A DNA stretch of 64,000 nucleotides from Prunus persica (Eukaryota > Streptophyta > Magnoliopsida > Rosales > Rosaceae), in the NCBI RefSeq assembly GCF_000346465.2, contig NC_034013.1, positions 3,159,912 through 3,223,911 on the forward strand, read 5' to 3'. A program made the position numbers and the translations under genes. Shown here in pieces: positions 46,946 through 58,805 of the stretch. Numbering within the stretch: the first letter of the stretch is position 1; every line of letters starts with the position of its first letter. The notes under the pieces are model-generated. The model searched no databases, was not told the origin of the DNA, and saw nothing but the letters and a program-made list of their open reading frames with translations.

Positions 46946-48165
46946 TTATCCACAGACAGCTTTTGTCAAGACATCCGCTAACTGATCTTCTGATTTTACA
47001 AAGGGTAGGCAGATGATCTTGTTCTTAATTTTTTCTTTGATGAAATGTCTATCCACCTCAACATGTTTTGTTCGATCATGTTGAACTGGATTATGAGTAA
47101 TATCGATCACTAACTTGTTATCATAATGTAACTGCATAGGCTTCTCTAGTTTAAAATCCAATTCTGTCAAGAGTCCTCTAATCCACAATAATTTACAAAC
47201 TCCTTAAACCATACCTGGATACTCGACTTCTGCACTAGACCAAGCAACCACATTTTATTTTTTACTCTGCCAAGTGATTAGGTTACCTCCAACGAATGTA
47301 AAGCAACCCGTTGTAGAACATTTATTTGTAATGGAACCTGCCCAATCAACATTTGTATATCCAACAACTTCAATGTTTTCATTCTTTGAGAACATTAATC
47401 TTTCCCAGGGGTTGACTTTAAGTATCTTAAGATCCAATCAACTGCATTCCTATGATAAACACTGAGTTAATGCATAAACTGACTAACCACACTCACATCA
47501 TATGCAATATTTGATCTTGTGTATGCAAAATATATCAATATTCCAACAAGGCGTTGATATTGTTCCTTATTGGTTGGTACTTGGTTCATATCTTCACACA
47601 ATTTGTGATTCATCTCGATGGGTGTGTCGGCAATCTTACATCCTAGAATTCCTGTTGCAGTGAGTAGATCTTTCACTTACTTCCTTTGAGACAGAAAAAT
47701 ACAAATTTTTGACATTGCTACTTCAATTTCGAGGAAACATTTCAGAGCACCTAAATCCTTCATCTCAAATTTCCCAGACAAATACTTGTATAGTTTATGT
47801 TGCTCTCCTATATCATTTCCAATTACGACATTGACATCCACACAAACAATTTATACGGTGATTTTTTTTTCTCCATCACGCTTCAAGAATAGGGTGTGGT
47901 CTGAATTACTTTGAGTGTATCCAGAATTCTTCATGGACTTAGTAAATCTTCCAAACCATGCCCTGGGAGACTGTTTTAACCCATATAATGACTTTTTGAG
48001 CCTGAAAACTTGATTTTTCTTGTTATGAGCTAAATTATAACTTGGTGGTAAATCTATGTATACCTCTTCTTCCAAGTCTCCATGTAAGAAGATATTTTTA
48101 ACATCGAAATGATGTAATGACCAATCTAGATTTGCTGCTAGAGACAGTAGGACTCTGATAGTGTT
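46946..48165 (-). pseudogene. Ty1/copia reverse transcriptase and RNase H, decayed
   Basis: From the right, the minus strand encodes EEEVYIDLPPSYN, LKKSLYGLKQSPRAWFGRF (reverse transcriptase), then DTPIEMNHKLCEDMNQVPTN and LIYFAYTRSNIAYDVSVVSQ. The RNase H blocks follow: VGYTNVDWAGSITNKCSTTG, CFTFVGGNLITWQSKK, HYDNKLVIDITHNPVQHDRT and SEDQLADVLTKAV. Stops and frameshifts separate the blocks. The element is cut at about 48165 by the foldback element. Confidence 0.88.
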
Positions 48166-48770
48166 GAAATGGCCCTATTTGTGAAAAACCCTAAAAACAA
48201 AAAAGAAAAAAAATTACATAAAACACCTATAGGGTCATTTTCAAGTTCATACTCACCTTTAGGGACATTTACGAGTACATACTCAAACCCCTAGAAAATC
48301 TACTGGCGAGTTCAAATGAGAGAAAAAAAATAGAAAGGTGGTGGAAATAGGGATGATGAGATGGGAGTGGGGGAATTGGAATGGGGTGGGGGATGATGAT
48401 ATTTTTTTTTTTGGGGGGAGGGGGGGCTTTTTTTGTTTCTTTACTTTTTCTTTTTGATTTGATTTTTCTTTTATTTTTTTGTATTGGGTTTTTTATTTGA
48501 TTTTCTTTTTTTAGTTATTTTAAAGATATAATTTTTTATTAATTTTTTTTGTATACATAGAAGTTCATGTCATTGAAAAATAGGTCTCACATTTGACAAA
48601 TAAGTATTTAACAGAGTAACTAACGGTTTATGTAACATAATGAGTAAATTGTAGGTTTTCTGGGAATTTGAGTATGTACTTATAAATATCCCTAAAGATG
48701 ATTATGAACTTAAAAATAACCATATAATTTGAGAGTTTTAACTTTTTGTAGTTTTTCCACACAAAAAAAC
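48165..48770. mobile_element. Foldback element with ~110-bp arms
   Basis: CATACTCACCTTTAGGGACA and GAGTACATACTCAAACCCC on the left are complemented by TTTGAGTATGTACTTATAAA and ATCCCTAAAGATGATTATGA on the right. The ~350-bp centre holds T- and G-runs (GGGGGGAGGGGGGG at 48414-48427) that could form a G-quadruplex. It interrupts the copia relic. Confidence 0.68.
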
Positions 48771-49940
48771 ATAATAACATTCCAAATTTCCATAAGAGGG
48801 TGACACATACTTACAAAATAATTTTTCTATTGAATATAATGCTCAACGCTGTGCAGTTTACCTCGGATATTAGATATTATTCCACTAGATATTTTTAACT
48901 TGGGCTTTTGATTTGGATCGGTTCGGTATAATTAGTACTCTTTTTATATATTTTTTTTTCCAGCACAAACGCCCACCTCAAAATAAAATATACTGTCTCT
49001 CCTTTCACTTTTTCTAAATTTTCTTTTTATTTACCCTGGCATTTATATTTTCTTCTCTATTTTAATATTTTTCGTTGAACATTTGAAGAAGAAAATTTTG
49101 TCATCCGAAGAGCCATTTCGCGAAAGGGGTTGAGTTTACATGTTTTGGCTGACTGGATGGAGCGTACACGTAGTGTGCAAATACAACTTTAAACAGCTCA
49201 TATTCAAACAGGGTAAAGATCCTCTGCGACAACATCACCACCCCATCAAGAAAGACCCACAAAAATACCGACACATGCTTTGCCTTCTAAACTGATCAGG
49301 CAGGGCAAGATGAACTTCACTGAGCTGATGTAATATATATTATTATTAATGACAATTGCTTAATGTTATTAAAATAGTATGACCAATTTATGCTTATTTA
49401 TTTATTTATTTAAGAAATATAACCAATTTATATTAACAGCAAGGAAGGTGGTAACTTAAACTCAGAAAAAATTTAGTGGTTCTGGTATTATTATATAAAA
49501 GATAACAAAGTAATCGCCATTACAATACGTGAGATGACCCTAATTATGTTTTACGATAATAATGATGATTTTGTAATTAAAAATAAATAAATAATTATAA
49601 GGAGGATTTTATGTAGATCTTAACAAACAATAAAGGAAATATTTTTGCTCACCATGATAAATAAAACCTAATAAGGAAAACTACTAAAAATGATGATGAT
49701 TTTTGTTATTGTCATAATATGTTGTGTTTTAAAAAAAAAATTAATTTTTTTAGAGATATAATAGGAATTTCAGTCATCATTTTTAAAGGATCACAATACA
49801 ATTTTGTGATGAAGGGTTGTAATGAAACCGGTTGTAGTAAGAGCCCAAATTCCGACCGCAGGGGAATCTTACATCCACACCGCGTAAAAACTGGAATGTA
49901 CAAAAGCGACCAGAATCCGACCTTCGAAATTCCCGATATG
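48771..49940. other. Intergenic, upstream of CSLD
   Basis: AT-rich and gene-free as far as I can read; presumed distal promoter. Confidence 0.5.
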
Positions 49941-49945
49941 TCCCC

Positions 49946-49951
49946 TATAAA
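49946..49951 (+). promoter_or_regulatory. TATA box of CSLD
   Basis: CCCCTATAAAACCC lies about 75 bp before a (TC)n leader tract (50021-50057) and ~0.8 kb before the start codon. That fits a transcript with a spliced 5' UTR. Confidence 0.5.
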
Positions 49952-50017
49952 ACCCAAAAACAAAACCTCAACCATTACTGTTCTCCATCTCCCATTGTCT
50001 TTCTCTGCCAGTTGTGA

Positions 50018-50061
<44 letters not shown>

Positions 50062-50146
50062 ACTTCTCTGCAAAAATAAAAACACCGCCATGCCTAAAAA
50101 GGAAACAAATGGACACATAAGACGACCTCATTGCTAGAAAACAAAG

Positions 50147-50727
50147 GTAAACAAACCTTCCAAAACCCTCAAAACCCATTTGATAAAATGATGATCATGA
50201 GGAGTATTGGAGGGCCGGCATTGGGTTTGAAAAAGTAGTGACTAGAGTAGGGAGGCTGGACTTGGTCTTGTGTTTCTTGCTTTGCTTTGCTCTGGGCGGC
50301 GCATTTGAAAGTTTCTTACACTTTGTGTGTGGCTTTGTATTTGTATAAGAAGTTGGTGAAGACTGAAGAGGGTTGGTGTTTAATAGGTAAGATTTTGACG
50401 AAAAACTGTCCATCTCCCTGTGATTGCTTTATGCCTTTTTTTTTTTTTTTTCTTCGTTTTAGAGCAAGGGAGACACTGTATTTTTTAATAGTTTGATTTT
50501 CTCTGTTTCTTCCGGAGCGAGAGAGAAACAGAGTTTTGAAGAGACAGTGAGATTTTTTTTTTTGTTTTGTTTTGTTTTGTTCCTCTAGTTCTGAGACTAC
50601 CGAGTAAGCAAAGCAAAATTTTAATCTGTATATTTCATTTGTTGTCTATGAAAGAGGAGGGTTGGATTTGTGTTTGTGTTCAGCTATTTCAAATTTTAAT
50701 CAATTTCTGATGTGCCATGAATTGCAG
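50147..50727 (+). other. Probable 5' UTR intron of CSLD
   Basis: The acceptor ATTGCAG|GTTGTGG at 50727, 15 bp before the ATG, is strong. The donor ACAAAG|GTAAAC at 50147 is the best candidate but not the only one. Confidence 0.45.
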
Positions 50728-50742
50728 GTTGTGGTAAGCTTT

Positions 50743-53700
50743 ATGGCATCTGGATCTCGTTTCAGTTTCTCAAGTGGATCCCCCAGGGTTCGCCATATTA
50801 GCCAAGCCAGCAATGATCTTGACAGTGAGATTGGGAGTGCTGATTTTGCTACCTACACTGTCCACATACCCCCTACACCTGACAACCAGCCCACCGGAAT
50901 TTTGATGCAGCGGTCGACTTCTCAGAGGTTGGAGGACCAATATGCATCGAGTTCTTTGTTTACAGGTGGCTATAATTGTGTTACACGAGCCCAGTTGAAG
51001 GAAAAGGTGATTGAGTCCGAAACTAGCCATCCACAGATGACCGGAGCACAAGGGTCGTATTGTGCTGTGGAGGGTTGTGATGCAAAGGTTGTGACTGATG
51101 AGAGGGGATTAGATATAGTTCCCTGTGAATGCAATTACAAGATTTGCATGGATTGTTATAGAGATGCTATAGCAAGTGGTGACAGTATTTGTCCTGGCTG
51201 CAAACAACCGTATAAGGAGCAGCAGATGGACATGACCGAGTATGCTTTGGCGAATCAGCAGCCTCTGTCTCTGCCATCTACAGCTGGGATGTCAAAGATG
51301 GAGAGGAGGTTATCGTTGATGAAATCAAAATCTACAAAGTCAACAGCATTGATGGAGAGTCAGACTAATGACTTTGATCATAACCAATGGTTGTTTGAGA
51401 CAAAGGGGAGTTATGGCTATGGAAATGCTATGTGGCCAAAAGATACTGCCAATGGAAGTGATGATGGAATTAGTGGTGATCCTAATGTGTTTCAACATAA
51501 GCAATGGAAGCCACTTACGCGCACGTTGAATATCTCTGCTGCAATTCTCAGTCCATATCGGTAAAACTGTTTGATCCTCTCTGTTTTTCTGCACTGTTTA
51601 TTTCTTGCCACTCTTTTTGCTACTTGTTTCAAAGTGGTATTTTTGGAGATTTTCCTTTCATCGTTATTTGTGAGCCAACAGAATTTATTGCATATAAGCT
51701 TAGTTAGTACTGCTTGCTTTATAAGCTTACACTCTTTAATTTTTGTTGGATATAATCTCAGGCTCCTAGTACTTGTTCGAATGGTGGTCCTTGGATTATT
51801 TTTGCAATGGAGAGTCAGAAACCCTAATGACGATGCAGTCTGGTTGTGGGCTATGTCTGTAGTTTGTGAGATCTGGTTTGCCTTCTCTTGGCTACTGGAT
51901 CAGCTCCCGAAGCTCTGCCCCATCAATCGCATTGCTGATGTTGATGTTTTGAAGGAGAAATTTGAAACACCGAGTCCCAACAATCCTACTGGAAAATCTG
52001 ATCTCCCAGGCGTAGATATTTTTGTATCTACGGCAGATCCAGAGAAAGAACCACCTCTTGTCACTGCAAACACCATTCTATCGATTCTTGCAGCTGATTA
52101 CCCTGTTGAGAAGCTTTCTTGTTATGTTTCTGATGATGGTGGTGCACTTTTGACCTTTGAGGCCATGGCAGAAGCTGCGAGTTTTGCCAACTTGTGGGTC
52201 CCTTTCTGCCGGAAGCATGATATTGAGCCAAGGAATCCAGAATCTTACTTCAATCTGAAGAGAGACCCTTATAAGAATAAAGTGCGCCCAGATTTTGTCA
52301 GGGATCGCAGGCAGGTAAAGCGTGAGTATGATGAATTTAAGGTAAGGATTAATAGTCTTCCTGATTCAATCCGGAGACGTTCCGATGCCTTTAATGCTAG
52401 AGAGGAGATCAAGGCTATGAAAATGCAGAGAGAGATTTCAAATGACGAACCAGTGGAGAATTTAAAGCTCCCAAAAGCTACTTGGATGGCTGATACAACC
52501 CACTGGCCTGGCACTTGGACAGTTTCTGCGCCTGAGCATTCTAGGGGCGATCATGCCAGTATCATGCAGGTACATATAAGTTCTATTGGTTTTGTAGAAT
52601 TCAGCAAGTTTCTCTTATATGCATTCAGATTGAATTAAAATGTGCTGGTTAACAAGTTTATCTGTACCATGTGTAGGTGATGGTGAAACCTCCTAGTGAT
52701 CAGCCACTAAATGGCACAGCAGTGGATTCAAATTCCATGAATCTAAGTGAGGTTGACATTCGTCTTCCCATGCTAGTTTACGTTTCTCGTGAAAAGCGGC
52801 CTGGCTATGATCACAACAAAAAAGCTGGTGCCATGAATGCACTGGTTCGTGCCTCAGCCATCATGTCCAATGGCCCCTTCATTCTTAACCTTGACTGTGA
52901 TCACTACATCTACTACTCCAAGGCATTGAGAGAAGGCATGTGCTTCATGATGGACCATGGTGGGGAACACATTTGTTACGTGCAGTTTCCGCAGAGGTTT
53001 GAAGGAATTGACCCGTCTGATCGCTATGCAAACCATAACACTGTTTTCTTTGATGTCAATATGCGAGCCCTTGATGGGATTCAGGGTCCAGTATATGTAG
53101 GAACAGGATGCCTCTTTCGTCGGACTGCCCTTTATGGCTTCGATCCACCTAGCAGGAAAGAGCGTAATGGTTTCTGTGGTGGTTTCTTCACCAATCCCAA
53201 GAAAACTTCTTTGGTGGCTTCTGCCCCTGAAGTTGCCTCTCAAGACAGCCAATCAATTGAACTGGGAGACATGGAGGAGGAAGAAATGAGTCTTGCTCTT
53301 ATTCCTAAAACGTTTGGAAACTCAAGCTTCCTTGTTGACTCAATCCGTGTGGCAGAATTCCAAGGTCGGCCCCTTGCTGATCATCCATCCATTAAACATG
53401 GACGTCCGCCGGGTGCTCTGACTCTTCCTCGGGAGCCTCTTGATGCATCAACAGTTGCGGAGGCAATCAGTGTAATCTCATGCTGGTATGAGGATAAAAC
53501 TGAATGGGGCCAACGAGTTGGGTGGATCTATGGATCTGTAACTGAAGATGTGGTCACAGGCTATAGGATGCACAACCGCGGATGGAGATCTATTTATTGT
53601 GTAACAAAAAGAGATGCATTCCGTGGCACTGCCCCAATCAATCTCACAGATCGGCTTCATCAGGTTCTCCGGTGGGCCACTGGCTCTGTTGAGATTTTCT

Positions 53701-54443
53701 TTTCCCGCAACAATGCTCTGCTGGCCAGCTCAAGGATGAAATTTTTGCAAAGGATTGCTTACCTGAATGTTGGAATCTACCCTTTCACTTCCATTTTCCT
53801 CATTGTCTACTGCTTCCTTCCTGCACTCTCACTCTTTACTGGTCAGTTCATTGTTCAGTCCCTCAACCTAACCTTCCTGGTATACCTCTTGGGCATCACA
53901 GTGACCCTTATTCTTCTTGCCGTGCTGGAGATCAAGTGGTCTGGCATTGCACTAGAAGAGTGGTGGAGAAACGAACAGTTTTGGTTGATCGGGGGCACAA
54001 GTGCCCATCTTGCTGCGGTGCTCCAAGGTCTTCTAAAGGTTATAGCAGGCATTGAGATTTCATTCACTTTGACATCAAAATCTGGAGGTGATGATGGGGA
54101 TGATGATTTTGTTGATCTTTATGTCTTCAAATGGACAGCTCTGATGGTACCACCAATTACCATCATGATGACTAACTTGATCGGAATCGCAGTGGCAACT
54201 TGTCGAACAATATACAGTGCTGCACCAGAGTGGAGCAGCTTGCTCGGTGGTGGTTTCTTCAGCTTCTGGGTCTTAGCTCATTTATATCCCTTTGCAAAAG
54301 GGCTTATGGGAAGAAGAGGGAGGACACCGACGATTGTGTTTGTGTGGTCTGGTCTTCTAGCAATCACCATATCTCTCCTTTGGGTGGCTATCGACCCGCC
54401 ATCAGGGAATAATCAAATTGGGGGCTCATTCCAGTTTCCATGA
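50743..54443 (+). CDS. CSLD: Cellulose synthase-like protein D (CSLD)
   Basis: CSLD proteins are Golgi/plasma-membrane family-2 glycosyltransferases that make beta-linked wall glycan, chiefly in tip-growing or dividing cells. Three exons (50743-51560, 51762-52569, 52677-54443) encode 1130 aa, close to Arabidopsis CSLD2/CSLD3. The N-terminus has [15 protein letters not shown], then a RING-like zinc finger (Cys107, 112, 128, 130, 135, 138, 150, 153). Two membrane helices follow from about 274 to 322. The catalytic set is complete: Asp397/398 in [11 protein letters not shown] at 615-617, TED at 831-833 and QVLRW at 871-875. A C-terminal helix bundle ends IGGSFQFP. The C-terminal half resembles CSLD2/3 more than CSLD5. 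The start is set by the family N-terminus after a 5' UTR intron. No damage is seen. Confidence 0.95.
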
Positions 54444-55135
54444 TGCATGTACTCCACACATTATTTTGAAGGTATCTTATCTTCTGTCCATCTAAATGCT
54501 ACTTTAAGCCAGCACCTTCAGGAAGTCGTATTCATAGGAAATGTACATTTTCTAGCCATTTTTTGACTGATTTGAACTTGATATTCATAGGAAAAATGGA
54601 TTCTTTACATTTGTTGATATGAGTAATTTGTTTTCAGATTTAAAGTTACATGAAATACCGTCACTAGAGCTGAGTAATTCCATGTGTTTGGCCTTGCTGT
54701 TATTTTTTCCTTCTTGTTATGTCTGCGTAGCTTCTCCGGAACTTAAATGGACCATACAGTGAATTTGGATTATGCTGCATCCTCCAGTTTCATTTTATTT
54801 TTCTAAATGCACAAAAGGATTTGGCTAAAAAACAATTGTACAAAAGAAAATTGGTATTTGCGTTCATTTTTACGCCTGTTATCTATTTGTCAAGGGCTTA
54901 TTTTGGTGAGGCAATGGAATGTAAATTTTCACAAATTGGTTAAGCTTTAAGTTGTGGAAGAATTACATTAAATATTTCCATAAAGAATAATGCAGCCATT
55001 GAAATCGAGAATATTTTTGCTCACCACTCTAAAATGGTGGTGAGCATTAGCAGCATGTTAATTGGTCTTGGACGAGTGTGATTTAGTCCACCTATTACAC
55101 GAATCTCAAAACTTCAATTAATTCAATGTTCATTA
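54444..55135 (+). other. 3' UTR and downstream DNA of CSLD
   Basis: No further ORF. T-rich sequence after the stop fits a 3' UTR, but I cannot place one poly(A) site. Confidence 0.45.
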
Positions 55136-55144
55136 ATATAATTA

Positions 55145-56354
55145 GGGTAAATTACTTAAATGGTCCTCAAACTTGTACTCAATTTACATTTTGGTCCCTC
55201 AGTTAAATTATTCGTTCAAATGGTCCATTAACTATATATTAATAGCTCTATTGGTCCTACCATATAATTTTCTGTTAAATTTAACCAAATTTTAGGGTAA
55301 ATATGACTTTTCATAATTAACAAATAAAATAGGGTTTAAATAAATACAAAATTAGAAAATAATTGAAGAAAAAAAGAAAAAAAATTATGAGACCCAAACC
55401 CCCATCCTAAACCCTAAACCCTTCTCCCCCATTCCCCACAGACCTCTCCATATGGGCATAAATCCCCAAAACCTTTGCAGCAATTTCGGCGTCTTGGCCG
55501 AAGAACCAGTACTTGTAATCGACTTCCACTATCAAAAGGACATTTGGGTACCTCTTCTTGAGGTCCACCACTTGCTGCTCCAAAGGCGTGAATTTGGCAG
55601 GTGGGTTGGAAGAAGGAGAAGGTTCTGGAACGTCGGATGATGGTTCTAAAAGCTTATGGAGGAACTTTTGGTGGAGGGAGGGATTGGGTGCGGTGTGTAT
55701 AGAGTCGTGGGTGTAGGGAAAGAGTTTGGGTAGTTTGGGAGATGAGGAGGTGAGGTGGGAGGAGAGGAGAGTGCACTTGGAGGGTGAGAAATTGACAGTG
55801 GCTGTGGGAGGGAGGGGGTTTGGCGGGTAATGAGGTGGGGAGGAGGGTGGTGGGTGGTTGTTTGTCAACAACAAAGGGAAATCAAGGGGGAGAGGGTCTG
55901 GGTGGTTGTTGAGTTAGGGTTCTGGGTTCGTTGGGAGGGGGTATGTGGAAGATTTTTTTTCTTTTCTTTTTTTTGTGGTTGCTGGCTCGGGTGGAGGTTG
56001 GGGAGGAGCTGGGGTTCTGGGTTCATGCGGTGGACCGTGGTTGTTGGATGGGTTTGGGTGGAGAGTGGTTGTGGGATGGGTTTGTGGGTTGGAGTTTGAG
56101 GGTGGTGGCCATGGGAGAGAGAGAGAGAGAGAGAGAGATAGAGAGTTTTTATTTTATTTTTCAATATTTATTTATTTTTAATGTACGAAATGACCAATTT
56201 GCCCTCATATTTAATAGCAAAATTAACATAATGTAACGATAGGACCAATGAAGCGATTAATATATAGTTAATGGATTATTTGAACAAATAATTTAATTGA
56301 GGGACCAAAATGTAAATCGAGTACAAATTTAAGAACCATTTGAGTAATTTACCC
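55145..56354. mobile_element. Pack-MULE with perfect 9-bp TSD
   Basis: The element starts GGGTAAATTACTTAAATGG and ends CCATTTGAGTAATTTACCC. The inverted repeats stay similar for about 130 bp, sharing TACATTTTGGTCCCTCA and CCATTAACTATATATTAAT. ATATAATTA flanks it on both sides (55136-55144 and 56355-56363), the 9-bp target duplication of Mutator-like elements. It has no transposase; the interior is GC-richer, host-derived sequence. Its proximity to CSLD (700 bp) and SGS3-like (900 bp) means it could affect either 3' end. Confidence 0.93.
55407..55874 (-). pseudogene. MSH3: Captured MSH3 fragment (mismatch repair) in the Pack-MULE
   Basis: The minus strand encodes a Pro/Ser-rich segment with ATVNFSPSKCTLLSSHLTSS, then KFTPLEQQVVDLKKRYPNVL and GQDAEIAAKVLGIYAHM. 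These match the N-terminal region of plant MSH3, the MutS homologue that pairs with MSH2 to repair loops: the linker after the PCNA-binding tail plus the start of the mismatch-recognition domain. The similarity stops after YAHM; the last ~14 residues are unrelated. Upstream, minus-strand text to about 55960 (STTTQTLSPLISL) looks like the preceding MSH3 sequence in another frame. Everything needed for repair is absent, so this is a gene fragment. Confidence 0.8.
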
Positions 56355-56363
56355 ATATAATTA

Positions 56364-57256
56364 ATATGGTGGTAATGCTCGCTACCAAGAGTGGTGAGGA
56401 AAAATAGCGTCATTGAAATCTATGTGGTCAACTGATTTGGGTGGGATTGTTGAAGTTGATAGATTATTACTGATCATATCGATAAATTTTTTTTATTATT
56501 ATTATTTTTTATTATTTTTTTTGCGAAAGGATCATATCGATAATTGATTACCCACTTTAAACATTTCATTTTCATGGAGCACAAATCTATGTGGCCAACG
56601 GTTAAAAAAGAAACCTTGCATTTGTTTTTGTTTCCTATTCCCAAGTGAGGAATAGTGAGGATTTGGATAAAGGTTTCCATTTCCTAATTTTAAGATTAAA
56701 AAGAAGATTTTGAAAATGAAAGTCAAATTCATTCAGTCTTAAAATTAGTAACTTTCAATTACCTACTTACATTTAGATTCTAATACGAAAAATCCTATAC
56801 AAGTTTTGAACTGGCAGCAGCAATCCCATTGAAAAGTAAAATCCTCTGTTCTCTCTGTTTTCCACTGTTTTCTAACAGAACTCCAGCCAGCAATGACAGA
56901 GAAGTTGCAGCTCTGCCATGAGCACCTTAAGTCTTTCTTTTAATTTTTGTGGAGACTTGGGCAGCAAGCAAAGCACCCAATCCCAATTGCAAATGAAATC
57001 ATGTCAAGCAATCTAATAATTTGGCTTTGAGAGATATAGAAAAGTAAAGAAGCCATAGAATGCTTAGTAACCAAGGCAAAAACCCATGTCACAAAACAAA
57101 ACAAAATAGCATAAAAATATCCAGCAACCTTATAAACACTTCAAAAGTACATACCAATATTAAGATATGTTTATGGTTTTAACAGAAAGGGGGAAAAAAC
57201 TGTGAGTTCTAATAAAGCAAAATAGAAAGTAAATGCAATAAACTTGAATAAAATTT
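56364..57256. other. Intergenic, downstream of the SGS3-like gene
   Basis: No gene. The part nearest 57256 should contain the 3' UTR of the minus-strand gene. I found no trace there of the C-terminal SGS3 segment missing from that protein. Confidence 0.5.
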
Positions 57257-58804
57257 TCAATCTCGGGTACGAGACATTATATCTTTGTAAAATTCTTCTT
57301 GCAGATCCATCTCTTCCTTGTTCTCCTCAAGCTGCATTTTTATTCTCCGTTTTAAAATGCGATTTTCCTCCTGCACCTTCTCGAGCTTGTCACGAAGTAT
57401 CTCATTAGTCTGTTCAGCATCTTTTCTAAGCCTCTGTTCTATAGGAAGTTTGTCCTTCAACCAAATAACCTGTTGGCTGTCCGCACTCATTTGCCTCATT
57501 GGGTGTAGGACCACCTCTTGGTAAGATCTCAGCTCAAATTTCAGCTTAGATTTCTCCTCGGTATGCTGGTTGAATATATCCAAGTCTCGTTTCACTGCCA
57601 TGTAACCGTAAAGCTGTCGAATACCACCTGCACGAAACAAGATAGGACCACAATCCCAAGTATCCCTGCCTAATCCTTGCACTGCAAAATTCTTGTGCAG
57701 CAGCCCAGCCTCAAAATGGCCTATTGCTGAGGCCTCAAAAATCAAAATGCTCATACCACAGTGTCCCTGCGGACCATACGAGTGTCGAGTCTTCAAATAA
57801 GGATAAGATCCGAAGTATTCAGCAAGCTCCTCGGTTCCCATACCAATCCACTTTCCACTTTCATCCTTTTCAAGTCTAGTATTCGTGATGACAACCATCG
57901 GAGGCCAGACAATTTTGGAATCCTTTTCCTCATCTTTTAAACCTACCCATTTACCAAATACTTCACCCGCAGCCACAGATTGAGTCATAACTCCTCTCAT
58001 CTGCAACTCCACATCCAAAAGTTTTGCAAATTCTCTGTGGAGCTTCACCCTATTTGATCCTTTTGTTTCGGCATGTCTCTTCAGGGGCTGCACGCCTTGG
58101 TACCAGTCAATGGCACCACGACCACCTTTGCATGCAGGACAGTGCCACTGTCTGTCAGGATTACCAATCTCACCTCCACTTAAACCATCCAAATTTTCAA
58201 AGAATTTCTTGAACCATCTATTTTGCTTCCTAGTGCCATGGCTCTTTTCACTTGAATCCGAGTCAAACTCATCACTGAATAGCTCGTCATCATATTCGTC
58301 AGTGTCGCTCATATGATCAGAGTTGTCATCATCATTATCATCAGCGAGAGCAGCAGCCACATTGTTGTCTTTTTTACCAGCTCTAGATTGCCAATTCCAT
58401 CCATGGTCCAGGGGAGGGGGAATCAAATGTTGCCGGGCCACAAAGTTGCTTCCAAAACCACCAGTACTGTTAGGCTGCTGCCTTGCATTTCTTCCTCCAG
58501 CTGGTTTTTGAGAATTAGCAGTTTGTGAACCACCAGTTCCATTTCGCATACTTGGCTTCTGAGCATCATGTGCCGGTGCCCACGCCTTATAATTAGAATT
58601 TTGAGGACCCAATTGGACTAGTTTTGCAGCACTGCTACCAGCTCTGTTCTTGGATTTTCTGGAAATTACCGCCCACTCTCCATCGTCTTGTGCCGAGTCC
58701 AGGCTAATGTCTGCTACACCATGGCTCAACTGCTTAACCTTCGGGCTATTGACTTCACGAACTTCCTTCCCTTTGGAATTTCCACCACCTCTTCTTGAAC
58801 TCAT
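57257..58804 (-). CDS. SGS3-like RNA-silencing protein, short C-terminus
   Basis: SGS3 binds dsRNA and works with RDR6 to make secondary and trans-acting siRNAs in cytoplasmic bodies. One coding exon gives 515 aa from ATG 58804, placed one base after a splice acceptor; Arabidopsis SGS3 is about 625 aa. The N-terminus has QDDGEWAVISRKSKN and PPPLDHGWNWQSR, both SGS3 marks. An acidic stretch (about 154-185) precedes KSHGTRKQNRWFKKFF. A zf-XS domain (about 220-262, WHCPACKGGRGAIDWY) and an XS domain (about 297-410, IVWPPMVVITNTRL, RHSYGPQGHCGMS) follow, then a coiled coil (412-507). The protein ends QEEFYKDIMSRTRD, where typical SGS3 continues for roughly 80 residues of coiled coil. It is either a shortened paralogue or a recent truncation. 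The rest of the frame is intact. Confidence 0.9.
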   Translation of the reverse strand: MSSRRGGGNSKGKEVREVNSPKVKQLSHGVADISLDSAQDDGEWAVISRKSKNRAGSSAAKLVQLGPQNSNYKAWAPAHDAQKPSMRNGTGGSQTANSQKPAGGRNARQQPNSTGGFGSNFVARQHLIPPPLDHGWNWQSRAGKKDNNVAAALADDNDDDNSDHMSDTDEYDDELFSDEFDSDSSEKSHGTRKQNRWFKKFFENLDGLSGGEIGNPDRQWHCPACKGGRGAIDWYQGVQPLKRHAETKGSNRVKLHREFAKLLDVELQMRGVMTQSVAAGEVFGKWVGLKDEEKDSKIVWPPMVVITNTRLEKDESGKWIGMGTEELAEYFGSYPYLKTRHSYGPQGHCGMSILIFEASAIGHFEAGLLHKNFAVQGLGRDTWDCGPILFRAGGIRQLYGYMAVKRDLDIFNQHTEEKSKLKFELRSYQEVVLHPMRQMSADSQQVIWLKDKLPIEQRLRKDAEQTNEILRDKLEKVQEENRILKRRIKMQLEENKEEMDLQEEFYKDIMSRTRD

Positions 58805-58805
58805 C

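Noticed and set aside
50662..50742. Upstream in-frame Met for CSLD adding 27 residues
   Set aside because: A strong splice acceptor at 50727 places this stretch in an intron, and the family N-terminus starts at 50743.
55865..56236. Overlapping ORFs on both strands in the Pack-MULE right half
   Set aside because: They arise from G-rich and GA-repeat composition; only the MSH3-matching minus frame has recognisable protein text.
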